DNA of 41,259 bases, taken from Zoogloeaceae bacterium. GTDB taxonomy: Bacteria > Pseudomonadota > Gammaproteobacteria > Burkholderiales > Rhodocyclaceae. Of the stretch, positions 27,466 to 37,155 are shown one piece after another; position 1 is the first letter of the stretch, and the number at the start of each line of letters is the position of its first letter. The position numbers and the translations under genes were made by a program. Below the pieces are notes generated by a model. The model had not been told where the DNA came from. It ran no database searches and saw only the letters and a list, made by a program, of their open reading frames with translations. The DNA is taken from positions 1-41,259 of the forward strand of contig JAISME010000054.1 of NCBI GenBank assembly GCA_031276915.1. Direction: 5' to 3'.

Positions 27466-28920
27466 TTAGGCGTGTGCAGGCGTCAAGACAAGCGCGTCTT
27501 CCGACTTGCCAGCGCCGATGGTCTTGAACATGTTGTAAGCCATGATCAACATGCCGACCAGGAACAGGGTGCCCCCCACGACGCGGACCGTCCAGAAGGG
27601 ATAGGAGACTTTCACGGCCTCCACGAAGGAATAGGCCAAGGTGCCATCGGCATTCACGGAACGCCAAATCAAACCTTGCATCACGCCTGCGATCCACATG
27701 GGAACCACATAAAGCACGATGCCGATCGTGGCGATCCAGAAATGCGCACTGATGAGACCGACGCTGTACATCTGCTGGCGTCCGTAGAGACGCGGCAACA
27801 GGTAATAGAGCGAACCGACGGACACCATCGCGACCCAACCCAGCGCGCCGGAGTGCACGTGCCCGACCGTCCAGTCGGTGTAGTGCGACAGCGCATTGAC
27901 CGACTTCACAGACATCATCGGGCCCTCGAAGGTCGACATGCCGTAGAAGGAAAGCGATGTCACCAGGAACTTGAGAACCGGATCGTCACGCAACTTGTGC
28001 CATGCACCGGAAAGCGTCATGATGCCGTTGATCATGCCGCCCCAGGAAGGTGCGAGCAGGATAAGCGAGAAGAGCATGCCGAGCGACTGTGTCCAGTCCG
28101 GCAGCGCGGTGTAGTGCAGATGGTGCGGACCTGCCCACATATAGGTAAAGATCAACGCCCAGAAGTGCACCACCGAGAGGCGGTAGGAATATACCGGTCG
28201 GCCAGCCTGCTTCGGCACAAAGTAGTACATCATCCCCAAGAAGCCCGCAGTCAGGAAAAAGCCCACGGCATTGTGACCGTACCACCACTGCACCATCGCA
28301 TCCTGCACTCCCGCGTAAACGGAATAGGAACGCGGACTCACCACGTCCCAGGTCACGGGAATTTCCGCACTGTTGACCAGGTGCAGGAGCGCCACCGCGA
28401 TAATCATCGCGCCGAAGAACCAGTTGGCAACGTAGATGTGCGCAACCTTGCGCTTGGCGATGGTTCCAAAGAAGACCACCGCATACGCCACCCAGACCAC
28501 GGTAATCAGGATGTCGATCGGCCATTCCAGCTCGGCGTATTCCTTGCCGGTCGTGATCCCAAGGGGAAGCGAAACCGCCGCCAGGAGAATGACCAACTGC
28601 CAGCCCCAGAACGTAAAGGCCGCCAGTCCGTCACTGAACAGCCGGGTATGACCGGTCCGCTGCACGCAGTAGTAGGACGTTGTGAACAAGGCGCAACCGC
28701 CGAACGCGAAGATCACCGCATTGGTATGCAGCGGACGCAGACGACCATAGGAAAGGATCGGCGCAAGGAACTCAGGGACGATGTCACTGATGAGCTGCGG
28801 CCAGACCAGTTGGGCGGCGATGATGACGCCGACCAGCATCCCTACGATGCCCCAGATGACGGTCATCACGGCAAACTGCCGCACGACCTTATAGTTGTAT
28901 GTGGTTTGCGTTTCCGACAT
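27466..28920 (-). CDS. ccoN: Cytochrome cbb3 oxidase catalytic subunit CcoN
   Basis: A 484-residue heme-copper oxidase subunit I with about 12 transmembrane helices, holding heme b, heme b3 and CuB; it reduces oxygen to water with high affinity. Visible ligand segments are [27 protein letters not shown] and [17 protein letters not shown] at 28920 is preceded by GAGG; the track ORF is 24 codons longer. First gene of ccoNOQP, which is expected to be induced at low oxygen by the FNR-type box upstream. Confidence 0.97.
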   Translation of the reverse strand: MSETQTTYNYKVVRQFAVMTVIWGIVGMLVGVIIAAQLVWPQLISDIVPEFLAPILSYGRLRPLHTNAVIFAFGGCALFTTSYYCVQRTGHTRLFSDGLAAFTFWGWQLVILLAAVSLPLGITTGKEYAELEWPIDILITVVWVAYAVVFFGTIAKRKVAHIYVANWFFGAMIIAVALLHLVNSAEIPVTWDVVSPRSYSVYAGVQDAMVQWWYGHNAVGFFLTAGFLGMMYYFVPKQAGRPVYSYRLSVVHFWALIFTYMWAGPHHLHYTALPDWTQSLGMLFSLILLAPSWGGMINGIMTLSGAWHKLRDDPVLKFLVTSLSFYGMSTFEGPMMSVKSVNALSHYTDWTVGHVHSGALGWVAMVSVGSLYYLLPRLYGRQQMYSVGLISAHFWIATIGIVLYVVPMWIAGVMQGLIWRSVNADGTLAYSFVEAVKVSYPFWTVRVVGGTLFLVGMLIMAYNMFKTIGAGKSEDALVLTPAHA

Positions 28921-28990
28921 GAACCCACCTCTCGTTGATGAAAAGACCAGTACACACCGTTTCCAAAGCCTGAAACGGCGTATGGAGGGC

Positions 28991-29032
28991 ATGCTATTTT
29001 AGCCCGCGAAAAGGCCATTTGATTTAGGTCAA
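28991..29032 (-). promoter_or_regulatory. FNR/ANR-type box and class II promoter of ccoNOQP
   Basis: TTGATTTAGGTCAA (29019-29032; TTGACCTAAATCAA on the minus strand) matches the FNR/ANR consensus TTGAT-N4-ATCAA in 9 of 10 positions. With TAGCAT (28996-28991) as -10, the start would be near 28984 and the box centre would be at -41.5, the standard position for FNR activation. TAAAAT just upstream is an alternative -10 at a less typical distance. Confidence 0.8.
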
Positions 29033-29088
29033 AGGAACAGCCAAACCTCGAAAATATGGTGTTTGGCGCAAGAAATGCTTGACATGCG

Positions 29089-29116
29089 AAAAAAAGGGTG
29101 CGCATCTGCGCACCCC
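29089..29116 (-). terminator. Intrinsic terminator of ccoI-ccoS
   Basis: On the minus strand the 9-bp stem GGGTGCGCA/TGCGCACCC with a two-base loop is followed by seven T. It lies about 120 bp after the ccoS stop and just before the ccoN control region, insulating the two units. Confidence 0.88.
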
Positions 29117-29235
29117 AACCCCAACAGAGAAACAATCAGGTTCCTTGCGAAACCCTGTTTACCTCGCAGTAAAACGCGGCGGATTATGCATCACGCCCTT
29201 CATGGAATCTTGACTCAGATCAAACAGACACTCAT

Positions 29236-29433
29236 TCAGCGAAAATCCGCGCCTTTCCCGGTTGCGTCCCCGGCTTCTCTCGTCCGATCCGGCAGATCGT
29301 CGTCCATCAGGACCCTGAAGCCGGGACCTTCGAGGTCGTCGAACTGGCCACCACGCACCGACAGCCAGAACACCACGGCGATGACGAACACCAGGATGAC
29401 CGAAATCGGGATCAGGATGTAGAGCACTTCCAT
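29236..29433 (-). CDS. ccoS: cbb3-type cytochrome oxidase assembly protein CcoS
   Basis: A 65-residue protein with one N-terminal transmembrane helix (LYILIPISVILVFVIAVVFWL) and the conserved WLSVRGGQFDDLEGPG motif, typical of CcoS, which is needed for cofactor insertion into cbb3 oxidase. The start ATG (29433) overlaps the ccoI stop by one base (TGATG). The track ORF adds 27 non-family codons. Confidence 0.93.
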   Translation of the reverse strand: MEVLYILIPISVILVFVIAVVFWLSVRGGQFDDLEGPGFRVLMDDDLPDRTREAGDATGKGADFR

Positions 29434-31871
29434 CAGACTTCCTTCCGCTGGATCCTCAGCGCGTTCAATACGACGAGAAGCGAACTGGCCGACATGCCGA
29501 TACCCGCCGCCCATGGTGTCACATGCCCCAGAATCGCCAAGGGCAGTGCGAGGAAATTATAGGCGAAAGACCAGCCGAGATTCTGGCGAATCACGCGCAG
29601 GGTGAAGCGGCAGCACCCGATCCCCTGCCGCAGGCGTTCCAGATTATCCGAAAGCAACACCAGATCGGCCTGGGCGCGCGCCAGTTGCGCGCCCGCGCCC
29701 ATCGCCACCGAGATCTGCGCCTGCGCAAGTACGGGCGCATCGTTTACCCCGTCGCCGATCATCGCCACGATCCACCCTTCCGCCTGCAAGGCCGCCACGG
29801 CGTCGCGTTTTTCCCGCGGCGACATCGCGCCTCGCGCCGTTTCGATACCCAGCGTCGCCGCTACCCGCCGCGCCACGGATTCAGCATCGCCGGACATCAG
29901 CGCCACCCGGCAACCAGACGCCTTGAGGTCGCGCACCAGGGGCGTGGCCTCCGGCCGAATTTCGTCGCCCAACCGGAAAAAAGCCAAGATGTCCGTTTCA
30001 TTTCCCAGGGCCACCACCGTATCGCCGCTCTCCGGCCAAGGTGTGGCGGCACTCACGCCGCCCAGGGCCGCAACATAGTCCGGGCTGCCAATGCGCAGGC
30101 GCTGTCCGTCGACCAGTCCTTCCAGCCCCTTGCCGGCTTCGGCGACAACGTTCTCCACGCGGGGGACAGCGGTTTCGCCAAGCGCCCGGCGCAAGGCGGT
30201 CGCCAGCGGATGCTCCGACGCCTGTTCGAGCGCCACCGCCAGCGCCAGCGTCGCTTGCGGATCGCCTCCGGGTGCGGCGATTTCCAGAAGGCGCATGTCG
30301 CCACGCGTCAGGGTTCCGGTCTTGTCGAACACGAAACAGTTCGCCCGCGCCAGGGTTTCCACCGCATGTCCCCGGGTCACCAGCAAACCGGCCTTCGCCA
30401 GCGCGCCCGCCGCCACCGTGAGCGAAATGGGCGTCGCCAGCGCCAGGGCGCAGGGACAAGTGACGACCAGCACGGAAACGGTAATCCACAGGGCACGCGC
30501 GGGGTCGGCCCAGTACCAGCCCGCGGCCGTCAATGCCGCCACCACCAGCAAACCGGCCACGAACCATCGCGCCACGCGGTCCGCCATCCTGACGATGCCG
30601 GGTTTTTCCGCCGCCGCCCGCTCCATGAGACGAACAATGGCGGAAAGCCGGGTTTCCTCGCCGGTATGCTCGACACGCATCACCAGCGGACTTTCCATGT
30701 TGACCGCACCGCCGGTGAGACTGTCGCCAACGGCCCGGGACACCGGGCGACTCTCGCCGGTCAACAGGGATTCATTGACATCGCTTTTCCCGTCCAGCAC
30801 CCGCCCATCCGCCGGAATCGTCTCGCCGGGCCGCACCAGCACGGCATCCCCGGCTTTCAGTTCGGCCACCATCACCTGCTCGGTCCGCAGCGATCCAGGA
30901 AAATCCGGAAGCCGCTGGCAAAACGCCGGCAACAGCCGGGTCAGGGCCTCCGTCACGCTTACCGCTTTCTGTCGGGCGGACATTTCCAGATAACGTCCGC
31001 CAAGCAGGAAAAAAACAAACATGGCGACCGAATCGAAATAGACATTGCCGCCGCGCGTCAGCGTCGCCCACACGCTCGCGGCAAACGACACACCAACGCC
31101 CAGCGCCACCGGCACGTCCATCCCAACCCGGAAGAAGCGCAGGTCACGCCATGCACCCCTGAAAAACGGCGCGGCGGAATAGAACACGACCGGAAAAGTG
31201 AGAAAGAGGCTGGCCCAGCGCAGCAGGTGCTCCGCCTCGGGAGACATGTCGCCATCGCCGGCGATGTAGGCCGGCACCGCGTACATCATCACCTGCATCA
31301 TGCCGAACCCCGCCACCCAAACCCGCCAGAGCGCGTCGCGGCGCTCCTTCCGCGCCAGTTCCTCGTGCCTGGAGGCGTCATAGGGATAAGCCCGATAACC
31401 GATCGCCGCAATTGCCGCGAGAATATCGGACAGCTTGATCCGTTGCGCGTCCCAGCGCACCCGCGCCCGTCGCGTCGCATAATTGACGCTCACGCCGGTC
31501 ACCCCCGGCAACTGGCCGACATGGCGCTCATTCAACCAGACACAGGCCGCGCAGGTGATTCCTTCCAGCATCAGGGATGCTTCCCGTTCGCACGCGCCCA
31601 GTTCGCGCACGAAACCTTTCTGGAAATCCGCGTGGTCGAAAAGGACAAACTGTTCCAGAACGGCGGGCACCGCTTCGCGCGGCGATTCCGGCAGCGCATC
31701 GCGGCTTGTGTAATAGCCTTCCAGGCCATTCTCGACAATCGCCTGCGCTACCGCCTGGCATCCTGCGCAACACATTGCGCGTCGCGCCCCCCGGATGTCG
31801 ACCGGCAAATCGACGCCATCCGGAATCGGCAGGCCGCAGTGATAGCAGGTGGCGGATGCAGCGGTTGGCAT
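29433..31871 (-). CDS. ccoI: Copper-translocating P-type ATPase CcoI (FixI)
   Basis: An 812-residue inner-membrane copper exporter that feeds copper to cbb3 oxidase assembly. The N-terminus has a cysteine-rich region (CYHCGLPIP, CCAGCQ) and a heavy-metal-associated domain (ITCAACVWLNE). The P-type core has LLTGES, the transmembrane CPC (TCPCALALATP), DKTGTLTRGD and GDGVNDAPVLAQAQ. ATG at 31871 fits the family start; the track ORF is 55 codons too long. It precedes ccoS; the pair lies upstream of ccoNOQP instead of at the end of the cluster. Confidence 0.95.
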   Translation of the reverse strand: MPTAASATCYHCGLPIPDGVDLPVDIRGARRAMCCAGCQAVAQAIVENGLEGYYTSRDALPESPREAVPAVLEQFVLFDHADFQKGFVRELGACEREASLMLEGITCAACVWLNERHVGQLPGVTGVSVNYATRRARVRWDAQRIKLSDILAAIAAIGYRAYPYDASRHEELARKERRDALWRVWVAGFGMMQVMMYAVPAYIAGDGDMSPEAEHLLRWASLFLTFPVVFYSAAPFFRGAWRDLRFFRVGMDVPVALGVGVSFAASVWATLTRGGNVYFDSVAMFVFFLLGGRYLEMSARQKAVSVTEALTRLLPAFCQRLPDFPGSLRTEQVMVAELKAGDAVLVRPGETIPADGRVLDGKSDVNESLLTGESRPVSRAVGDSLTGGAVNMESPLVMRVEHTGEETRLSAIVRLMERAAAEKPGIVRMADRVARWFVAGLLVVAALTAAGWYWADPARALWITVSVLVVTCPCALALATPISLTVAAGALAKAGLLVTRGHAVETLARANCFVFDKTGTLTRGDMRLLEIAAPGGDPQATLALAVALEQASEHPLATALRRALGETAVPRVENVVAEAGKGLEGLVDGQRLRIGSPDYVAALGGVSAATPWPESGDTVVALGNETDILAFFRLGDEIRPEATPLVRDLKASGCRVALMSGDAESVARRVAATLGIETARGAMSPREKRDAVAALQAEGWIVAMIGDGVNDAPVLAQAQISVAMGAGAQLARAQADLVLLSDNLERLRQGIGCCRFTLRVIRQNLGWSFAYNFLALPLAILGHVTPWAAGIGMSASSLLVVLNALRIQRKEV

Positions 31872-32103
31872 GGAATCGGACTCTCTGGCCGCGGACAAAG
31901 GGCGGAAAGTATAACCGGTCCTGTGGACGACAATCTTGTGCCACGCAAAAAGGCGAGACAAGCGCCAGCGCGGCAAAAGCCATCCGCTGGACCAGTTGCG
32001 CCAGGCCGTTCCGCTTCTTGCAAGCGAACTCCACATCGGCCAATATCACCCCTGCTCGAAACGGGCCTGTTGCCGTTGGCAAAAACCTTACTGGAGAAAA
32101 TGA

Positions 32104-32988
32104 ATGGCGAGCGCATCCGGATCCACTCCGAACGACCGGGAAAATTTCATCATCAAAATCACCTGTCCGGCGACGACCGGCATTGTCGCGGCAGTGACCG
32201 GCTTTCTTGCCGAAAGAAAATGCTACATCAGCGAAATGGCGCAGTTCGACGACGAGGAAACCCGGCGGTTTTTCATGCGGGCTGTTTTCCACCTGACAGG
32301 GGAAGCGGCAAACAAAGCCGCGTTGCGGCATGAATTCACAACGGTGGCGGAACGTTTCCGGATGACATGGGATCTCTACAGTTCCAGAAAGCCGATGCGC
32401 GTCATCATCATGGCAAGCAAGCACGATCATTGCCTTGCCGACCTCCTTTACCGTTTCCACAAGGGGGAACTGAAAATGGAGATCGCCGCCGTCGTTTCCA
32501 ACCATCTCGACCTGCGCCCGATGACCGAACGCGAGGGCATCCGCTTCGTCTATCTGCCAATCACGAAGGAAAACAAAAGGGCACAGGAAGGAGAACTGCT
32601 GAAAATCGTCGAGGAAACGCACGCCGAGCTTGTCGTGCTTGCCCGCTACATGCAGATATTGTCCGATGAACTCTGTACGGCCCTGTCCGGGCGCGCCATC
32701 AACATCCATCACTCGTTCCTGCCCGGCTTCAAAGGCGCGAGGCCCTACCACCAGGCCTATGAGCGCGGCGTCAAGCTGATCGGCGCGACCGCCCACTATG
32801 TCACCTCCGATCTTGACGAAGGGCCGATCATCGAACAGGAAGTGCAACGCGTTGACCACACCTATTCACCCGATGATCTGGTGACGGTAGGGCGCGACAC
32901 CGAGACCGTGGCGCTTTCCCGGGCGGTGCGCTACCACTTGGAGCATCGCGTTTTCCTCAACGACACGCGTACGGTGGTGTTCAAATAA
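32104..32988 (+). CDS. purU: Formyltetrahydrofolate deformylase
   Basis: A 294-residue cytosolic enzyme that hydrolyses 10-formyl-THF to formate and THF, balancing one-carbon pools. An N-terminal ACT domain (about 14-95) precedes the formyltransferase fold. Catalytic segments are INIHHSFLPGFKGARPYHQA and the aspartate in VTSDLDEGPII. GGAG lies seven bases before this ATG; another ATG four bases upstream is out of frame. It is divergent from ccoI with a 232-bp gap in which no clear operator was seen. Confidence 0.95.
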   Translation: MASASGSTPNDRENFIIKITCPATTGIVAAVTGFLAERKCYISEMAQFDDEETRRFFMRAVFHLTGEAANKAALRHEFTTVAERFRMTWDLYSSRKPMRVIIMASKHDHCLADLLYRFHKGELKMEIAAVVSNHLDLRPMTEREGIRFVYLPITKENKRAQEGELLKIVEETHAELVVLARYMQILSDELCTALSGRAINIHHSFLPGFKGARPYHQAYERGVKLIGATAHYVTSDLDEGPIIEQEVQRVDHTYSPDDLVTVGRDTETVALSRAVRYHLEHRVFLNDTRTVVFK

Positions 32989-33032
32989 CCGGGGAGAAAG
33001 GGACCGTCCGCCTGGAAGCGGACTTGCCCCGG
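32989..33032 (+). terminator. Branched hairpin after purU
   Basis: Directly after the stop codon CCGGGG (32989-32994) pairs with CCCCGG (33027-33032), enclosing GTCCGC-CTGGAA-GCGGAC. It is followed by TATTT. A terminator is likely but the T-tract is weak. Confidence 0.5.
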
Positions 33033-33142
33033 TATTTCCCGTGCCGCGGGGCAGCGCGGCCACTGTTGATCGGCCTATGCAGATTCAGGCAAGCGCTCGC
33101 CGCGCGGATCAGGCATGCGCCGGACGCGCCGCGCGATTCCCA

Positions 33143-33778
33143 TCACGATGCGCCACGGTTTCGCAATTCCGCAATCAGCGCGTCAAGATTGGCGAGCAAT
33201 TCGGGGAAAGTGTCGCCAAGCATGCGGTAGCGACCTTCCACGACCAAGGTCGGCACACTGTCGATGCGCATTTTCTGCATGCTTTGTTCGGCCACTTGCA
33301 ACTTGTTGCGAACACTGAAGGAATTGAAGGCGGCCTGGAACTTGCCGGCGTCTCCGCCCTGCTTGACGTACCAGTCCCGCATGCTTTTTTCATCGTAAAT
33401 GCGTTGACGCTGCTTGTGCAACGCGTCAAACACCTTGCCATCCAGACGTTGCAGGTCGCCTGTGGCTTCCAGCGTGTAGTAGAGACGCGCCAGACTGGCC
33501 CAGGGCGGATTCCATGTCACCGGCACACGCCGGAAATTGACCGAAGCGGTGGTCTTCGCGGCCCAGCGGGCAATCAAGGGATGAAATTCGTAGCAATGGT
33601 TGCAGCCATAGGAGAAGAATTCGATGACTTCGATCTTGCCCGGCGCGGCCTTGGGCTGCGGGGTTGACAATACTTCATAGCGGCGACGCGCCTGGGCATG
33701 GGATGCGGCCAGGCCCAGGAACGGCAGGGCGGCGAATGCGGACAGAAAGCGGCGGCGCGCGTTGTGCGAAGTTTTCAT
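33143..33778 (-). CDS. dsbA: Thiol:disulfide interchange protein DsbA
   Basis: A 211-residue periplasmic oxidase that introduces disulfide bonds. A signal sequence with a basic start (ARRRFLSAFAALPFLGLAASHAQA) is followed by a thioredoxin-like fold. The active site is CNHC (in FFSYGCNHCYEF), where E. coli DsbA has CPHC; the cis-proline loop SVPTLVV is present. ATG at 33778 removes ten unneeded residues of the track ORF. It begins 4 bp after the SPOR gene. It could assist folding of the pilins, which carry a cysteine pair. Confidence 0.92.
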   Translation of the reverse strand: MKTSHNARRRFLSAFAALPFLGLAASHAQARRRYEVLSTPQPKAAPGKIEVIEFFSYGCNHCYEFHPLIARWAAKTTASVNFRRVPVTWNPPWASLARLYYTLEATGDLQRLDGKVFDALHKQRQRIYDEKSMRDWYVKQGGDAGKFQAAFNSFSVRNKLQVAEQSMQKMRIDSVPTLVVEGRYRMLGDTFPELLANLDALIAELRNRGAS

Positions 33779-33782
33779 TCCC

Positions 33783-34352
33783 TTACTCCCGGATGATCGT
33801 GGTTTCAATGCCCGCCTGGGCGAGCTCCGCGCGCACCTTGTCGATTTCCCGGATCTGCGCGTAGGGGCCGAGCCGCAGCCGGTAATGGGTTTTGTCCTGC
33901 ACCATGACCTGCTGCACGTTCGCCTCCAGGCCCATCATGGCGAGCGTGGCCTTCACCTTGTCGGCATCCTGCGATTGCGTGAAGGAACCAGCCTGGATGA
34001 ACCGCCTCGCGTCCTCGCGCGCTTCCTGCGGCGGGTAGGTGGACGCGTTTCCCGCAAGGGGCGCGGCTGCCGTTGAAACCGGGGCGGGGATGGCCGCGGG
34101 TGCGACGGCAAGCGGCGCGGGCGTTGCCGGAACCGGATCGCCCGGCTTGCCGGGCAACGCCAGGGGAGGACGGTTGCCGTTGTCGCTCAGCGGCGCGGGC
34201 TGCACCCGGTTCAGGAAGGGCACCGGCGTCTTGTTCATGAACCAGACAACAGCGGTAGCAATCAGGATGCCCAGCACGATCCCGATGAAAAGTCCCGCCA
34301 GTGTTCCTCCCCGCATTTGACGGGGCGTTGCGATGTGTCGTTGAAGGCGCAT
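33783..34352 (-). CDS. SPOR-domain protein (FtsN-like)
   Basis: A 189-residue inner-membrane protein: short cytoplasmic start, one transmembrane helix (about 17-38), a Pro/Ala-rich periplasmic linker (about 50-110) and a C-terminal SPOR domain (about 115-188, ARRFIQAGSFTQSQDADKVKATL). SPOR domains bind denuded peptidoglycan at the division septum. The argS-SPOR-dsbA order is usual in betaproteobacteria. It starts 12 bp after argS. Confidence 0.88.
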   Translation of the reverse strand: MRLQRHIATPRQMRGGTLAGLFIGIVLGILIATAVVWFMNKTPVPFLNRVQPAPLSDNGNRPPLALPGKPGDPVPATPAPLAVAPAAIPAPVSTAAAPLAGNASTYPPQEAREDARRFIQAGSFTQSQDADKVKATLAMMGLEANVQQVMVQDKTHYRLRLGPYAQIREIDKVRAELAQAGIETTIIRE

Positions 34353-34364
34353 GGAAAAGGTCCC

Positions 34365-36125
34365 TTACATGAGTTCCGGGCAGGAGACGCCCAGCAAAGT
34401 CATACCATTGTAAATCACCTGGCGCACGGCGGCGGCGAGCGCGAGGCGCGCCAGCCTCAAATCCGGATCGTCCGTCAGGATGCGATTCCTGTGATAGCAG
34501 GCATGGAAATCCGCCGCCAGGTCCTTCAGGTAAAAGGCAACCTGGTGCGGCGCGCGGTCCTCGGCCGCCGTTTCGATGACATCAGGGAATTTTGTCAAGC
34601 GGTTAACAAGCGCCACTTCATGCGAATCTTCCAGCAGCGCGAGATTCGCGTTTTTCAAGGCTGCCGAATCGCCGCCCCATTCCTTCAGCACCGAAGCGAT
34701 GCGGGCATGGGCGTACTGGATGTAATACACCGGATTTTCGTTCGTCCGGCTCTTGGCGAGATCGAGGTCAAAATCCAGGTGCTGGTCGGCCTTCCTGAGC
34801 ACGTAGAAGAAACGGCAGGCGTCGTTCCCCACTTCCTGGCGGAGATCGCGCAGGGTCACGTATTCGCCGGAACGTGTAGACATGGGAACCTTCTGTCCGC
34901 CGCGATGGAGCACCGCGAACTGCACCAGCGCCACGTCGAGCTGGTCCGGGTCAAGGCCAAGTGCGTCGATCGCCCCCTTTACCCGCGGAATGTAGCCGTG
35001 ATGGTCCGCGCCCCAGATGTTGATGAGCCGGTCGAATCCGCGTTCGTACTTGTTCAGGTGATAGGCGATGTCAGAGGCAAAATAGGTGTAGATGCCATTT
35101 TCGCGCTGCACCACGCGATCCTTCTCGTCGCCGAAGGCCGTGGATTTGAACCATTTCGCGCCATCCTGGCGGTAGAGGTGGCCGGCCGCCTCCAGCCTTT
35201 CCACGCAACGGGCGACCAGTCCCATATCGAAAAGCGCCTTTTCGGAAAACCAGACGTCGAATTCGACGCCGAATTCCTCCAGGTCGCTGCGTCCGTCCGC
35301 AAGCTGCCTGGCGAGCGCGTGCTGGTGCACGACATGCCAGTCCTCGCACAGGAGCTTCTTGCCATTGGCGATCAGGGCATCCAGATGCCGCTCGCGCAGG
35401 GCCTTGGCTTCGTCGTCGTCTCGCGCCGCGCCGGGTAACGGCGGCACATCCGCCAGCACATCGGCGGCAAGCCGCCGGTACCGGCTGCCGCGCGCGGCTT
35501 GCAGTTGCGCCGCCATGTGGCGCACATAATCGCCCTGGTAGCCATTCGGCGGAAAGGCGACGGTCTCGCCACACAACGCGAGATAGCGCAACCAGGTGGA
35601 GAGCGCGAGGATGTCCATCTGCCGGCCCGCGTCGTTTACGTAATATTCGCAGGTGACATCCCATCCGGCGAATTTCAGGAGACCGGCGAGCGACGCCCCA
35701 TAGGCCGCGCCGCGTCCATGCCCCACATGCAGGGGACCGGTCGGATTGGCCGAAACGAATTCCAGCAACACTTTCCCGCCACCGCCCAGGGCGGCGCGCC
35801 CATAGGCGTCGCCCGCCGCAAGAATGGCCGGAATGACGTTCCGCAAGGCGGCTTCGTCCAGGGTAAAGTTGATGAAGCCCGCGCCGGCGACTTCCACCTT
35901 CTTCACCAGGGCCGAAACCGGCAATTCCGCGATCAGGCGCGCCGCCAGCTCACGGGGATTCTTTTTCATGCGCCGTGCCAGTTGCATGGCGAGATTGCTC
36001 GAGAAATCCCCGTGCGCCGCCTCGCGCGGGCGCTCCAGTTGAATGGGCGTTCCCACCGCTTCGGGCGCGATGCTGGCAAGCGCCGCGCCAAGCAGTCGGA
36101 TCAGTTCGGTCTTGGGGTCGGACAT
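34365..36125 (-). CDS. argS: Arginyl-tRNA synthetase
   Basis: A 586-residue class I aminoacyl-tRNA synthetase. The N-terminal additional domain is followed by the HIGH-type motif in ANPTGPLHVGHGRG (about 128-141), DIAYHLNKYERGFD and GADHHGY, and the C-terminal anticodon-binding region. A canonical KMSKS is replaced by QKVPMSTRSG, as in many ArgRS. ATG at 36125 matches the family start; the track ORF adds 19 residues. It heads the argS-SPOR-dsbA unit. Confidence 0.97.
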   Translation of the reverse strand: MSDPKTELIRLLGAALASIAPEAVGTPIQLERPREAAHGDFSSNLAMQLARRMKKNPRELAARLIAELPVSALVKKVEVAGAGFINFTLDEAALRNVIPAILAAGDAYGRAALGGGGKVLLEFVSANPTGPLHVGHGRGAAYGASLAGLLKFAGWDVTCEYYVNDAGRQMDILALSTWLRYLALCGETVAFPPNGYQGDYVRHMAAQLQAARGSRYRRLAADVLADVPPLPGAARDDDEAKALRERHLDALIANGKKLLCEDWHVVHQHALARQLADGRSDLEEFGVEFDVWFSEKALFDMGLVARCVERLEAAGHLYRQDGAKWFKSTAFGDEKDRVVQRENGIYTYFASDIAYHLNKYERGFDRLINIWGADHHGYIPRVKGAIDALGLDPDQLDVALVQFAVLHRGGQKVPMSTRSGEYVTLRDLRQEVGNDACRFFYVLRKADQHLDFDLDLAKSRTNENPVYYIQYAHARIASVLKEWGGDSAALKNANLALLEDSHEVALVNRLTKFPDVIETAAEDRAPHQVAFYLKDLAADFHACYHRNRILTDDPDLRLARLALAAAVRQVIYNGMTLLGVSCPELM

Positions 36126-36285
36126 CGGAACTCTTGTCGAACGAAAGCCGTCCATTATACGGACGCGCGCAAGGCATCGCATCTTCCGGACTGATTCGGA
36201 TTGATTTGCTCACCGGCGGACGCGGGAACGCGACTGGCATCGACAACTGACCTGCCCGGGAAAATCGCGCGAGATCAGCGGAAAA

Positions 36286-36315
36286 TGCGCGACAGGCATT
36301 CCCGCCTGTCGCGCA
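36286..36315 (-). terminator. Intrinsic terminator downstream of pilin gene 2
   Basis: TGCGCGACAGGC and GCCTGTCGCGCA form a perfect 12-bp stem with a 6-base loop. On the minus strand it is followed by TTTTCCGC. It lies about 110 bp after the pilin 2 stop codon. Confidence 0.78.
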
Positions 36316-36342
36316 AGACGGGCCTTGGAAGGGGTTTCTTTT

Positions 36343-36376
36343 GCCTTGCCTGTCGCGCGCGCCAGGCCGGCAAGGC
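36343..36376 (-). other. Hairpin after pilin gene 2, conserved with copy 1
   Basis: GCCTTGCC and GGCAAGGC pair perfectly over 8 bp. The counterpart after pilin gene 1 is GCCTTGTC/GACAAGGC, so both arms changed together. No T-tract follows on the minus strand. Confidence 0.5.
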
Positions 36377-36423
36377 GTGACCCGGAGCTGGAATTGCGGC
36401 CTTCGTCTCCGGGAAAACATTCA

Positions 36424-37011
36424 CTATATTCCCGGGCTCGTGCCTCTGTAGCGGCAACTGGAAGGCAGGTACTTGACAAGCTTCGAGAAAGGCACTGTGT
36501 TCGTATTGCCCAGAACACAGCCCCAGACAATGGATCCTGCTCCTTGCGTGTTGCTCTTGCTTGCCAACAGGTGAAGGGGAAAGCCATTTGCCTGGATTTT
36601 GCCATATCCCGGCTGAAGATTCAGGATAAGGCCCAGATCATCCAGCGTCTTGTTCCTGCCGCCATAGTGGATACGAACGGACGGAGAGTACGTTGAGCTG
36701 GCTTCAGTAATTTCGACTGCCTTCACATTGGCCGTTGGCTTGAATTCGTAGCGATAGCTGCCTGGAGGCGGCTTCCCGGAACCGGGGTAAGGCACCTTGG
36801 GCATTCCATCGATTCCGTTGCTGACAAATTCGTCCATGATGGCGGCCTTGGCGCCGCCCGCCAACACCAGACCTTCAGCGACATAGGCGCGAATGGTGTA
36901 ATTCTGGTAGGCGGGAAGCGCGATGGCGGCGAGGATGCCGATGATGGCGACGACGATCATCAGTTCAATGAGGGTGAAGCCGCGCTGGAAAGTACGTACA
37001 GGATATTTCAT
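36424..37011 (-). CDS. Type IV pilin, copy 2 (PilA/PilE-like)
   Basis: A 195-residue pilin paralogous to the one at 260-859. The leader [11 protein letters not shown] is followed by /[25 protein letters not shown], then [31 protein letters not shown], and a cysteine pair (WGCVL, SSCRY). AGGAG precedes the ATG at 37011; the track ORF runs 71 codons into the heptanucleotide repeat and is wrong at its start. Between copies the N-terminal half is much closer than the C-terminal third. Relative activity of the two genes cannot be told from sequence. Confidence 0.93.
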   Translation of the reverse strand: MKYPVRTFQRGFTLIELMIVVAIIGILAAIALPAYQNYTIRAYVAEGLVLAGGAKAAIMDEFVSNGIDGMPKVPYPGSGKPPPGSYRYEFKPTANVKAVEITEASSTYSPSVRIHYGGRNKTLDDLGLILNLQPGYGKIQANGFPLHLLASKSNTQGAGSIVWGCVLGNTNTVPFSKLVKYLPSSCRYRGTSPGI

Positions 37012-37049
37012 GGTTGTGCTCCTCTGGAAAGATTGAACAGAAACGAACG

Positions 37050-37134
37050 AAAATGGCGGATCGAGAAACGAACGTTTCCCGACCCGCCGTAAACGACAAA
37101 CGCCGCGCCCGATACAACAGGCGCGGCGTTTGCC
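37050..37134 (-). other. Paired leader hairpins of pilin gene 2
   Basis: Both pilin-leader hairpins recur here. CAAACGCCGCGCC/GGCGCGGCGTTTG (37097-37132) is identical to copy 1. The GGCGGGTCG stem (37055-37088) keeps its shape, with one C-to-T change turning a G-C pair into G-U. ATTTTCG follows on the minus strand, as in copy 1. Confidence 0.65.
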
Positions 37135-37155
37135 GGAAGAGAAAAAATCAGTTGC

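Noticed and set aside
26647-28938. 763-residue plus-strand ORF over ccoNOQ
   Set aside because: Antisense shadow of oxidase genes whose heme and copper ligands are all recognisable.
29523-32333. 936-residue plus-strand ORF over ccoI
   Set aside because: Antisense shadow of ccoI, rich in Arg/His/Gln with no domain.
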